Shown: piece by piece, positions 35,588 to 45,990 of the stretch | Position numbering within the stretch: position 1 is the stretch's first letter | How the letters are laid out: each line of letters begins with the position of its first letter | Made by a program: the position numbers and the translations under genes | Origin: Siphonodentalium dalli | Lineage: Eukaryota; Mollusca; Scaphopoda; Gadilida; Siphonodentaliidae | Length of the DNA: 64,000 nt | Direction of reading: 5' to 3' | NCBI GenBank assembly: GCA_032622095.1 | Contig: CP136064.1 | Location: 140,571,954-140,635,953, forward strand | The notes under the pieces: model-generated | Databases searched by the model: none | Seen by the model: the letters and a program-made list of their open reading frames with translations, nothing else | What the model was told of the DNA's origin: nothing

Positions 35588-35985
35588 ACTAGAGGTCAGA
35601 TTCCATGGTATCAAATTCCATATATTTGTTATGCGTATAGGTGTGTTCCTCTTCGCGCGAGTGTATATTGGTGATTTGTGATCTGATGGCGGACTTGCAT
35701 TGACATTTCTAAATAAGAAATATATCCCAAAGGTTTATGTCATGATGATTAATGTCAGTCTAATGCGTCGTGGTCCTGACCAACTGAGTCATCATTCACC
35801 CAGCCAATCAGTTCATTTGTATTCGGTAGGGATACATTTTAGGGCTAATTATAACCCATCGCCAGGACACCCAAATCCTGTTCAACGGTCACGAAATTTG
35901 GCGTGTCTGCTTATATAGTAATCGACATGCATGTCAAAAGGGTGTAAAGCATATTAATGTACCATAACTGTTATATCGCATTTAT
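35588..35985 (-). mobile_element. tRNA-like-headed dispersed repeat, copy 3
   Basis: Aligns with copies 1 and 2. The A-box-like TGACTCAGTTGG is kept near 35777-35788 (minus strand, 11 of 12) but the B-box region is deleted, so this copy could not be transcribed from the internal promoter. Confidence 0.5.
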
Positions 35986-36084
35986 TGGACAGTTCTTTCA
36001 GTTTTTAGTTTTAATGGCGGAGGAAAGACCGCTTATTAATTAATTCAGAACGTCATCGCTATACTATAGTCATTAACAACAGTA

Positions 36085-36823
36085 ACGTCCTTGTAATAGA
36101 GTTAACTGTAATCGAGAGATAACTATATCACTATCGATAATGTTATCTGAGTGCTTACCCGTCCGCTCTAAAACTAATGATGTCCGTATATATACTACCA
36201 AACACATGCAGTGTTGAAAATATAAAAAAATAGATTCGCGATTTTCCATTTTTTCCCTTTTACGAGTTTCGGTGGAATTTTCCAAAAAGGCTCGACCCTT
36301 CCAGGGCGTACGCGCTCTCCGTCGGGCAGGTTGCTTTCATAGTAAAGCAGTGAATCTTTGGGGGGGGGCGTATATATGGTATATCGTTGTACCTGGTCGT
36401 ACATTAGCTTGCTCCTTGCTAAACCCGTTTGAATTTGGCATCAAGAAGAATGCGTTTGAATTTGAGTTATATATATATCACCCGTTAACAACGTTACCAG
36501 GAGTAAATGGTGCACTCTAAAACTTATAAAATCCTACTAAAGTTGCGCGTGGATACTGCTAACCACGTCCACTCGTCAACATATTACTATCTCAAATGTT
36601 TGATTTTTGTAGTAATTTTCCGCATTTGTTTTCGGTGGAATTTGCCAAGTCTGAACCCAACATGACGCAAGCTCGCAGTTGAGCAGGTTGCATTTATGAT
36701 AGAGCGGTACAATTTTGGAGGCGTACCTACAGTACACCGACGTACACGCTCCTGCATTAAACTAGCTCCTTCATTTGCACGTTTGGATTTGGGGTTAAAA
36801 TTAGGTCAGTGATAGACTACTTA
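36085..36823 (+). repeat. Flank module and 352-bp tandem array IV
   Basis: Two units (GGTTGC landmarks near 36338 and 36688, interval 350). The array is cut at GATAGACTACTTA by the transposon at 36824-37695; the intact site is seen at 31559-31571. Confidence 0.8.
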
Positions 36824-37695
36824 GGCCAAAAAAAAAAAAAGGTTTTGGTTCTCAGGCCCCGCCGCATTGAATAAAAAGGGCCGCATTAGGCCTTTTTATT
36901 GCAATGCCTGATGTTATAACAAAAAAACATTTTATAAACATGTTCGTAGCAGATATGTGTTGAATAATAGTGTGCATTGAGCTCTAACATGTAATGTGTT
37001 AAAAAGTGACTTGCAGGCTTACACCGTGATATAGATGAATACAATTAAGAAAATGATAAGCTGACCCTCATGCTCTTTGGTTTTGGTTCTCAGGCCCCGC
37101 CGCATTGAATAAAAAGGGCCGCATTAGGCCTTTTTATTGCAATGCCTGATGTTATAACAAAAAAACATTTTATAAACATGTTCGTAGCAGATATGTGTTG
37201 AATAATAGTGTGCATTGAGCTCTAACATGTAATGTGTTAAAAAGTGACTTGCAGGCTTACACCGTGATATAGATGAATACAATTAAGAAAATGATAAGCT
37301 GACCCTCATGCTCTTCTTACAATTAGCCATTGTGAACTAACTTACACTAATTGTAACTTTATACAATTGAAAGGCACAGAACTAAATTCAGGATCACATA
37401 TTAGAATGGGGAGGTATCAGTTTTTAGACAACACTAACAGTAGTTAATGTCAGGGGCATTATATAATGTTAGGTAATCCCAGTCATACACTGGTAGTACA
37501 ATGTCATTTTTATATCAGATTAAATGAGTTTATATGCACAACAGTTCCCTCTACATTTCTGGTTTTTACTAGACAGAGGAAGGTATCTTTGTCCATGCTT
37601 ATAATGCGCAGAAAAAAATAAAAAATAAAAATAAAACCCTCCCTCATTGATTTGAAAAAAAAATTGCCCGAGAACCAAAACTCTTTTTTTTGGCC
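36824..37695. mobile_element. PIF/Harbinger-like non-autonomous transposon
   Basis: The left end reads GGCC, an A-run and then GGTTTTGGTTCTC; the right end is the complement (GAGAACCAAAAC, then a T-run and GGCC). It is flanked by TTA on both sides. The uninterrupted repeat at 31559 reads GATAGACTACTTAATC, giving a direct empty-site comparison and confirming the 3-bp duplication. TTA target and GGCC termini fit PIF/Harbinger. No transposase ORF. Confidence 0.75.
36841..37314. repeat. 238-bp near-perfect tandem duplication inside the transposon
   Basis: GGTTTTGGTTCTCAGG begins copies at 36841 and 37079; I see no difference between the two copies. Each contains the hairpin AATAAAAAGG/CCTTTTTATT. 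The repeat unit starts at the terminal inverted repeat itself. Confidence 0.9.
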
Positions 37696-37719
37696 TTAAT
37701 TAAGTATACATATTATAAG

Positions 37720-37857
37720 TTACAGGGCGAGTTGTTGCCGGATACGGTGTCATATGAGGCGAAGTGAGATTAATATCGGGCGAGGCGTTAGCCGAGCCCG
37801 ATATTAATCTCGCTGAGCCTCATATGTCACCGTAGCCGGCAACAACGAGCCCTGTAA
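37720..37857. repeat. 138-bp hairpin, 62-bp arms
   Basis: 37720-37781 (TTACAGGGCGAGTTGTTGCC start) pairs with 37796-37857 (end CCCTGTAA) with few mismatches; the loop is 14 bases. Likely a foldback MITE next to the array remnant. Confidence 0.85.
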
Positions 37858-37960
37858 CGATTTTATCATGTCACCCACATATCATGTTTTCCGTGTGAGA
37901 ATTTGAATTACTTATACGAAGTTCATTACCTGCCAGTAAGTAAATTTGTTGTCTATGGCT

Positions 37961-38920
37961 ATATAATTACAACTACTTTCGTTTTCGTCGAAATGCGGGC
38001 ATTTGATTGGTCGAGAGGCTACCGCGTGACCTGCGTCTATCAGTGCATAGACTTTTCAGTAGACGAGTCACATCGCGTAGTGACACTTTAAGAAAATTGG
38101 GCGAGTCTATAACCGTCGCCCCACACGACGTCCCCGGATGACGCGAAAGCGCGGAATGAGAATTCCATTAGAATTTCAGTGAAAAAACAACTCGAAAACT
38201 CAATGTTAGAAACATTTGAACAAGTAGTCAATGTCTATATTCCATGTATCTGCTTCTTATCTACACTATACTATACTTATGTCTGTTCATTTCAGCCGTG
38301 TTCATGTTTTTGTAAAGCTCGATTGAACACTCAAAGTTCGTGCCGCGTTTTTTATTTGTCCAATTTTCGAAAAAGCGTCTATGACAACGTGTATAGTTAC
38401 TGCTGTGAACACAACTTATCATAAATCAGGCTGATCAACATGGCAAAATTTATTGGAAATAAATAAAATGTGTTACCCGATTACAACCCTTTTAACATTT
38501 TTCAGCTTTATTACAATGCTAATGACATTTGTCACGAGCACATTATATATGATCAGGGCATTTGTTTACAAATTACATCGGACTGGAGTCTGGACTGGTC
38601 TGGAGTTAATAATTTTACCGGAGATCGCGGATTCGACTCTGTGTGTGTTGATAATTATTGGGTTGTTGTTGAGTCATTTTAAACGTAAATCGTAGCCAAA
38701 CAAGTAATTATTTTTATCATGGATTGTTTATTGCTGAAAATTGAAGTTGAAGCGTAAATATTTATTTTCTGAAAGTTTGCTTGACGAAGATGCTCGTTGA
38801 CAATTTCGGCCAATTTATTTTCGGCCCATCAACCAAATTTTGAGATCGTCCAACGGAAAATCATGTTTTGGCAATTAATTTTCTGAGATGGATTAATAGT
38901 AGATAGCTGAAAATAAAGTG
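37961..38920 (+). mobile_element. ~0.95 kb dispersed repeat core, copy 2
   Basis: Reverse-complement match to 14030-14975, from ATATAATTACAACTAC to the TTCTGAGATGGATTAATAG end. High similarity with small indels. Open frames of 70-81 codons read differently in the two copies. Confidence 0.7.
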
Positions 38921-38935
38921 TTATATTTACACACT

Positions 38936-39208
38936 ATTCTGATTGGTCGGTGCCCACGTGGCTAGTTGCAGTTATTTCTCGGTGAATGCGCATCGCCTCA
39001 TAACACCAAGCTAATAACACCATCGATACGTCATTAGGTTTGGAAAGACGAACGCGTAATGCTTTGGGCGCATTTTGAATCGCGCAGGATTGACTTAATA
39101 CATCATCGGGTTTCAACATGAAGAGAAATTGTTCCTATTAACTTTTGCCAAGGGTGCTATTGGGTATTTTGGGCTGATCTTGTCACGATACACTTTTCGA
39201 TTTAAATA
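38936..39208. repeat. Block A, copy 1
   Basis: A 273-base block starting ATTCTGATTGGTCGG, nearly identical to 39448-39720. On the minus strand both copies keep an open ~60-codon frame containing MLKPDDVLSQSCAIQNAPKA; with near-identical copies this is not evidence of selection. Confidence 0.85.
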
Positions 39209-39407
39209 AGGATTAACTGTCACGTGGACTGTTTTTTATGGAGATGTAAGGGTGAGGTAAGTGGACATAACTTGTGTAAAACCCGAAGGGTTTTACATAC
39301 AAGTTATGTCCACTTACCTCACCGTTACATCTCCATAAAAATAGTCCACATGACAGTTAATCCTTATATTTATATACATTTAGCGAAAAAGCCACTTTTG
39401 TAAATAT
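39207..39407 (+). repeat. Block P, plus orientation, containing a 159-bp hairpin
   Basis: 39207-39365 folds back (AAGGATTAACTGTCACGTGG pairs with the end at 39365; loop gaa at 39285-39287). The adjoining sequence to 39407 (TTTAGCGAAAAAGCCACTTT) is the asymmetric part of the block. Confidence 0.85.
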
Positions 39408-39447
39408 ATATATTTACACACTAAGTGTTGTCATCACTAAATCCAGC

Positions 39448-39720
39448 ATTCTGATTGGTCGGCGCCCATGTGGCTAGTTGCAGTTATTTCTCGGTGAATA
39501 CGCATCGCCTCATAACACCAAGCTAATAACACCATCGATACGTCATTAGGTTTGGAAAGACGAACGCGTAATGCTTTGGGCGCATTTTGAATCGCGCAGG
39601 ATTGACTTAATACATCATCGGGTTTCAACATGAAGAGAAATTGTTCCTATTAACTTTTGCCAAGGGTGCTATTGGGTATTTTGGGCTGATCTTGTCACGA
39701 TACACTTTTCGATTTAAATA
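39448..39720. repeat. Block A, copy 2
   Basis: Same orientation as copy 1, same length, only a handful of base differences. Confidence 0.85.
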
Positions 39721-39918
39721 TATTTACAAAAGTGGCTTTTTCGCTAAATGTATATAAATATAAGGATTAACTGTCATGTGGACTATTTTTATGGAGATGT
39801 AACGGTGAGGTAAGTGGACATAACTTGTATGTAAAACCCTTCGGGTTTTACACAAGTTATGTCCACTTACCTCACCGTTACATCTCCATAAAAACAGTCC
39901 ACATGACAGTTAATCCTT
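39719..39918 (-). repeat. Block P, inverted copy
   Basis: Reverse complement of 39207-39407: AAAGTGGCTTTTTCGCTAAA first, then a hairpin at 39762-39918. It abuts block A copy 2 exactly where the opposite end of P abuts copy 1. Confidence 0.85.
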
Positions 39919-39955
39919 ATATCTCTTTCTATCCGCCTCCCAGAAGTACTCTAAC

Positions 39956-40551
39956 TCAAACCACTCTGATCCTAGTGTTAAAGTGTTTCTTCTGTCTAAT
40001 GCCAAAGGCTATGCTTAACCTTCCACGAACACGCTTCATTTCAGGAGGAAGATCGGTTCTGATGCTGATTTTGCACTGTGGTGAGTGTTACTCAGTCTGC
40101 TTATCTGACAATAGCTATCACATCAATAATAGGATTTGGTAGTTTCTTGTTAAGTGGAAGTGCTACTGGTAGTCTATGGACATTAACACAGCTCGACAAT
40201 TGTGTTCGCAATTGGTTTCAGTTTGGTTGTCAGGAGGTAGTTGACCACAAAATATGGTTCCTCACATTTGGCTTCCTTTATGACATACACCAGTATGTTG
40301 TACTTTCTGTCATGGACTTTTCTGAGGAGACCTCTGTCCGATACCTCAGAATGTTTTTTTAACAATTTCTCCTCGAGTTGTGGAATAACACTATCATCTA
40401 TATGTGACATCCGTTCTTCCATTGATGCTAGTGCAGTTGTTTTTTCAATCTGTTCATCAGAGATGTTTTGTATCTTGGTATTGATTCTGGAAAGCTCCAT
40501 TGAGGTAGTTGAACATTTTGTGTTAATATTTTCAAAGTTTGTGACAAGTGA
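39956..40551 (-). pseudogene. LINE ORF1p relic (RNA-binding protein)
   Basis: On the minus strand the first frame (from a stop near 40551) reads a coiled-coil-like stretch (LSRINTKIQNISDEQIEKTT, then LASMEERMSHIDDSVIPQLE), followed by VHDRKYNILVYVIKE, the SRRxNLxIxGxxE-type start of the ORF1p RRM. After a frameshift at 40185 it reads NVHRLPVALPLNKKLPNPII, matching the conserved HRLG/P...RPIIVKF motif. A third frame reads DLPPEMKRVRGRLSIAFGIR, matching the C-terminal domain, and stops at 39956-39958. Domain order is exactly that of L1-like ORF1p, which coats LINE RNA and chaperones it. At least two frameshifts make it non-functional. No ORF2 is attached. Confidence 0.75.
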
Positions 40552-40559
40552 CTAATTTA

Positions 40560-41387
40560 TATTGATGATTAGTTCTTTCAACTGATCATTCTAAATTTAT
40601 GGGACAATTTTTTGCTTCGACGTTGGACATAGCTGAATCGGCAATCACTCATTTTGAAATACTTTCTGGATGAATTTATATTAGTGAACGGTTAATTTGC
40701 CGTGACCTCTATTTCGCGCGACAGCTTCGAAAGTTCAACGTATCTTTAAGAAAATATTTTCTCACATAGCACGAGATGGCTCGCGGTATTAAATGCTGCA
40801 CAATTGCAATCAAAGTTTTTATCATTACATGCCTTTGTATGCCATTATTATGCCGTCTTAATGCGTCTCAATCTGCTACAAAAATAACGTGTTGATGTTC
40901 GTCGCCATTTTTACCGGAATTCCTACTGACTGACTGCTTTATTCTTCGTTATAATATATGGGGGTATGATGTTATATTATGAAATTAAAATTTTAACTTA
41001 ACATTATGATGCAAATGACAATAAGCTATTTAGTTATTGGAGTGATATGTGGAATTATTAATTATTCTAGCAGTTCTTGGAAGCGAAAGCGACAAAAAGA
41101 ATATAATATGTTCAATCTCTCAATTGTATTAAAAATCCATTGTTTTTGTTGTCTCTAAATTAATAATTGCTCAGATTATATATACAATTAAGATGATATA
41201 TGAAATTCAAGATCTTACACCGGAGAGATACAGAGAAATTATTGCCATTTTTGGCTCGATTTGTGCAAAACGTGCGTTTGCCCCTTAACTATCACCATTT
41301 CCAATCTTGGTTTCGATTAAATGTGCTACCGCTCCGTTTAGTATGGGATGTTGGCTAACGAGTGCATTGTACTTTTACTCATTTCAG
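40560..41387. other. Possible intron sequence upstream of the 41.4 kb exon
   Basis: No coding relic or repeat recognised. The last 40 bases carry splice signals: GGCTAACG (branch-like) near 41353 and ACTTTTACTCATTTCAG ending at 41387. Confidence 0.35.
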
Positions 41388-41628
41388 GAAAAACACGGTT
41401 CCAGCACTGGTCATCAACCCGGCCAAACTCGTGAATCCGTCGTCCCCCAAAGCAAACACGAGCAACATGCAAGCTAAATCGTCATCACAGAATAATCCGT
41501 CGCCGGTTAAATCTAGCGCCAGTATTGTACAAGGGAAGTCAGGCAGCACGTCTCTTCGTGTTGCATCTGTGCCCTCACACCACCCAGTCAAACCAAAACA
41601 TAGAATAGTCTATCACTCTGCCTGCTGA
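41388..41628 (+). CDS. Candidate terminal exon of an unknown protein
   Basis: A good 3' splice site (CTAAC branch-like motif, pyrimidine tract, CAG at 41385-41387) precedes a 79-codon open stretch ending TGA TAG. The first complete codon is AAA at 41389, so the intron would be phase 2. The peptide is Ser/Pro/Asn/Lys-rich (NPAKLVNPSSPKANTSNMQA and KSSASIVQGKSGSTSLRV) and ends KPKHRIVYHSAC, a disordered C-terminal tail by appearance. The segment is clearly richer in G+C and CpG than its flanks. No family recognised. Upstream exons would lie outside or across repeats to the left. Alternative: chance ORF in a small GC-rich patch. Confidence 0.45.
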
Positions 41629-41812
41629 TAGGAATCTCTCCAGGGGCATATTCTATGCTATGTCTAGTCTAATCTGCTCCTAGTTTTTTTTTCAGATAAA
41701 CACGCGCATAACATGACTTCTTAAAGTATATAAAATAATAACTTCAATGTTAATGTGTGGGTTATTGTGTGTATGTGTGGTTTATATGGAACTGAATTAG
41801 TCTGGGATTGTC
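41629..41812. other. Possible 3' UTR or spacer
   Basis: AT-rich with short TGTG runs. Short ATAAA-like strings are present but no clear AATAAA; ends at the 9-bp repeat flanking the Foldback-like element. Confidence 0.35.
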
Positions 41813-41821
41813 AGCATCAGC

Positions 41822-44125
41822 GGGTGTGTCTTTTTACCGGATTCCGGATTTCGACCCGGATTTAGGTGTCTTTTTACCGGATTTCGACCCGGATTCGGGT
41901 ATGAATTTCATGCTTGTTTTATCACACATTTAACCCATTAAAAGCCGTTTCTGACACGCGGAAACTGGTTAGGAGGTGAGATTAAACCAATATAGGGCTG
42001 TCGTGCTCATTCAACCCGATTAATCGTATTTAATGGTACATATCGTGCCCGGGTCAGCATACTTCTTATTTGTTCATATAGACACGGCGGTTGGATTGAT
42101 TTTACGTGATCATGATGTCATTTAAGGGAACACACCATGTCCGGATCCGAATTAATTATCTCGTAATTATTGATCATATTTAAAGGTAGATATCATGTCC
42201 GGATCCGGTTTTTTTCTCTCTTTTTTTCCATATAAATTATCGTCTTTTTGATATATTAAATGTCACGTGGAACAAAGTTATAAGTTGATTTTGAGACGTT
42301 ATACTAGGCTGTTGGATTGATTTCACAGAATGATTATCGCATTTAAAGGTACACACCATGTGCGGAACCGAATTAATTTCCACGTATTTACTGATAATAT
42401 TTAAAGGTACAGATTATGCCCGGATCCGGATTTTTCTTCTTATAAAGTAATGCTTATTTAATACAATAAATGTAAACTGAGTCGCGTGGAACTAGGTTAT
42501 AGATGTTGATGTTTAGATCAGATCATTCCCGGAATCGGATACGAATAGTTCTTTTTTATTTCATATAAATAGTCAAAGTATTTAATACATTAAATGGCAG
42601 CTGAGCCACGCGGAACTCAGTTTATTTGGAAACGGTGAACATGGCGCTTGGATTGATTTCACGCGAGAATGAGCACATTTACAGACAAACTTTATGCCCG
42701 GATCTGGATCCGGATTTTATGTGTCTTTTTCTAATTTCGACCCGAACCCTGATCTCAATTTTATGTTTATTATAACCCATGTTTAACACATTAAAAGACA
42801 TTTCAGACCCGCGAAAACATGGCACAGGTTGCGTTTAACAGTAATATCATTGGGATTGAAATAAATTGACTTGCTTTTGTGAAGATTTTTTGTTCTCCAG
42901 TCCACAAAAAAACCTGGTGTAGTTTAAATGGTTTATTGTTTTAGTTCGATTATAAACGATTATATTAAATTCGATATTTAAGCCGGTTTAAGTGAGATAG
43001 ATGTACGACTTGTATTAAGCGTTTTATGTCACTACGACCGAATCGTTATAAAAACACGGATAGCATATTCATCCCGTTGCAGCCCGCTACTGTTTATACA
43101 GTGATTATATAGTCTGGCCACCCGAATCGTTATAAAAACACTGCTAGCATATTCATCCCGTTGCAGCCAGCTACAGTTTATACAGTAATCACTGTATAAA
43201 CTGTAGCTGTAGAAAAAGACACATAAAATCCTGATCCAGATCCGGGCATAAAGTTTGTCTGTAAATGGGCTCATTCTCGCGTGAAATCAATCCAAGCGCC
43301 ATGTTCACCGTTTCCAAATAAACTGAGTTCCGCGTGGCTCAGCTGCCATTTAATGTATTAAATACTTTGACTATTTATATGAAATAAAAAAGAACTATTC
43401 GTATCCGAATCCGGGAATAATCTGATCTAAACATCAACATATATAACCTAGTTCCACGCGACTCAGTTTACATTTATTGTATTAAATAAGCATTACTTTA
43501 TAAGAAGAAAATCCGGATCCGAGCATAATCTGTACCTTTAAATATTATCAGTAAATACGTGGAAATTAATTCGGTTCCGCACACGGTGTGTGCCTTTAAA
43601 TGCGATAATAATTCCGTGAAATCAATCCAACAGCCTAGTGCAACGTCTCAAAATCAACTTATAACTTTGTTCCACGTGACATTTAATATATCAAAAAGAC
43701 GATAATTTATATGGAAAAAAAGAGAGAAAAAAACCGGATCCGGACATGATATCTACCTTTAAATATGATCAATAATTACGAGATAATTAATTCAGATCCG
43801 GACATGGTGTGTTCCGTTTAATGCCATCATGATCACGTAAAATCAGTCCAACCGCCGTGTCTATATGAAAAAATAAGAAGTATGCTGATCCGGGCACGAT
43901 ATGTACCATTAAATACGATTAATCGGGTTGAATGAGCACGACAGCCCTATATTGGTTTAATCTCACCTCCTAACCAGTTTCCGCGTGTCAGAAACTGATT
44001 TTAATGGGTTAAATGTGTGATAAAACAAGCATGAAATTCATACCCGAATCCGGGTCGAAATCCGGTAAAAATACACCTAAATCCGGGTCGAAATCCGGGT
44101 CGAAATCCGGTAAAAAGACACACCC
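41822..44125. mobile_element. Foldback / MULE-like element, 0.9 kb terminal inverted repeats
   Basis: Left arm 41822-42732 and right arm 43211-44125 are inverted copies, estimated above 93% identical, ending GGGTGTGTCTTTTTACCGG. The outer flanks are AGCATCAGC (41813-41821) and AACATCAGC (44126-44134), a 9-bp target duplication with one mismatch. Arms are built from diverged subrepeats (TTGGATTGAT at 42091, 42312 and 42648; CCGGATCCGG boxes). The 478-bp centre is unrelated. Long subrepeat-built arms plus a 9-bp duplication is the signature of Foldback elements and Mutator-like elements. No transposase inside, so non-autonomous. Confidence 0.8.
43040..43207. repeat. Tandem pair and 38-bp palindrome in the Foldback centre
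   Basis: CGAATCGTTATAAAAACAC begins copies near 43040 and 43123 (period ~83). The second ends in GCTACAGTTTATACAGT, then AATC, then its exact complement (43170-43207). Confidence 0.8.
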
Positions 44126-44134
44126 AACATCAGC

Positions 44135-44486
44135 TGATATCGATCGATTAGAAAGAACTCACAAACAAAGAATACACACCACTCTGGGTAGAAAATATAT
44201 ATATACAGAAACATCGGTATGATGTAAGACATTGAATACATTTTTAAAACTACGATCCAACCTAATACCACCACATAATGATGGTATAGAATTTGCTTCC
44301 GATCGCCCACAAAAAGTCGAAATATTCAACGATTTCTTTTGCAAAAGTTCATCCTTGCCCGAGTCGAATGCAGCGTTACCAAACATTACATATAGCACGG
44401 AATCTAGCTTTGAACATAGATAATCACGACCGAACAAGTATGCTCTGTACATAAATACTTAATCGCAAAAGCCAGTGGCCCCTATT
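44135..44486 (+). pseudogene. LINE ORF2 relic (linker to start of reverse transcriptase)
   Basis: The translated segment ADIDRLERTHKQRIHTTLGR, a stop, then LKLRSNLIPPHNDG, VEIFNDFFCKSSSLPESNAA and LPNIT in one frame, then KASGP in a second frame. This follows the region between endonuclease and reverse transcriptase of non-LTR retrotransposons: IPPL, FNDFF, C.S, NA.LP, then KA.GPD. It carries one stop and one frameshift and ends at 44484-44486 before the catalytic YADD region, so it is dead. It directly adjoins the right 9-bp repeat of the Foldback element, suggesting the element landed in an old LINE copy, although no matching LINE sequence is evident on the left side. Confidence 0.65.
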
Positions 44487-45900
44487 AGAGCTTGGGATGC
44501 GTGTAGACCCCCCCCCCCCCTTTCCCTTATGCGGATTTTTGATGGTTATGATATCGTTGTATAACTATATCAGCCCTTCAACTTGCCGGTTGTTTGCCAT
44601 CTGGCTATGGGGGCTTTATAGAGTTATCGGTCTTTGAATCCAAAATGGCCGCCAACATTGAATATCTGACCAGATAAATTTCAATTCGCAATTACTCAGG
44701 AATTTATGAGGTAAAACGTCGTGCGATATGTCATGTTTTTGATAATTTAGTACTCCTTATTTATAGGTATGAACAAATGTCATACATTAAAAATGGCCAC
44801 CAAAATGGCCATCGGACGTGGAAAATATGACGCTTTTTCACTAATATCTTCTGTGTCAGTTTCTGCTGGTTGGAACTGGTTTAGAATTCAGACTTTATTT
44901 TGGATTTTTTGTATTAACTGACCCCTTCTGGTCCCTCAAAAATTTGATTTTACATGGTATAAAATTTTCATAAAAAATCATAATATGCCCGCCCAAATAC
45001 CAAGCCAAAATATGGAAAATTATAAATATTGCCCCAGCGTGCCATGCAATCGCTAACAAGTTGTAATTGGTGAATAAAATTGGCTATTCTGCCTTATATT
45101 CATTGAAAACTAACACGTCCGATTCACCTTGGTTAATTTTTAGTATTGTAACCACTGACAGTACCAGAAATATTGGAATTTCCTCTCACAAACTTGACCT
45201 AAATATCGGCAATAATTAACTTTTTAGGTTTGAACCATTTTTTTTTAAAGTAAACTTTAGCTAATTTTGGTATGAAACGTGTTTATTGTTTTGATCTATT
45301 TTAATGTGTCACACTTTAATAGGTGTTCATAGACCAAATTACTTAAGATTGCTTCCAAAATGGCAACCAACTTGGGTAAAAATTTCATTTTCACATATAT
45401 ATCCGGAACATTTTTCTCTGCTGTTCCGAAAAGTTAGCAAATTGTGACTCACTTGATTATTATGCATGTTAGGTAGTCAAGTGACAACTAAATATTATAT
45501 CTGGTTGTCCCAATTTCTTATGGGGCATGACAAATTCATTTTAAAATTGCAGTATGGAATTTTGCCGAAAAGCTCTTTTGGGATTCTAGCCACATTTTTT
45601 AAAGGAAATGGGCAGATCTTTGAAACGGAAGTGAGATGAACCATAATATGTGGCTATTCTGGTTCATTGGGATAAAAATAAATGATAAACTTGATACAAG
45701 AGGGAGGTCAAGATGGCAGTCAGGGAGTTACTGCATGGTCATAGGTGAGGTGAATAGATTATATGTGAATATATATACAAGGAATGATTATATGATAATT
45801 AGTGGGGTGACCATTGTGAGATCATGTGTATGTATACAAGTAGTGGCTGTATGGTCATGTGTGAGATGAATGTGTTTACAGGGAGTGACTTAGTGCCTTG
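44487..45900. repeat. Diverged YY1-box repeats and poly-C tract
   Basis: C-run at 44508-44520. Boxes of the AAAATGGCC(G/A)CC type near 44641, 44791, 45357 and 45711; 44790-44930 resembles 20480-20620 (same box, CACTAATATCTT and TTTGTATTAA). Otherwise no recognised feature. Confidence 0.5.
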
Positions 45901-45990
45901 CGAATCGGGGATTTTCATTTCGAATCGAATCTCGAATCTAATATGGTAATAGATTCGAAATCGCATCGAATCTCGAATCGAATCGTTATA
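45901..45990. repeat. TCGAATC-rich simple repeat
   Basis: CGAATCGAATCTCGAATCTA-type runs in two clusters separated by TAATATGGTAATAG; a decayed short-period repeat. Confidence 0.7.

Noticed and set aside
38453-38695. 81-codon ORF in the dispersed repeat core
   Set aside because: The homologous copy at 14.3-14.5 kb reads a different frame over half its length, so the open frame is not conserved.
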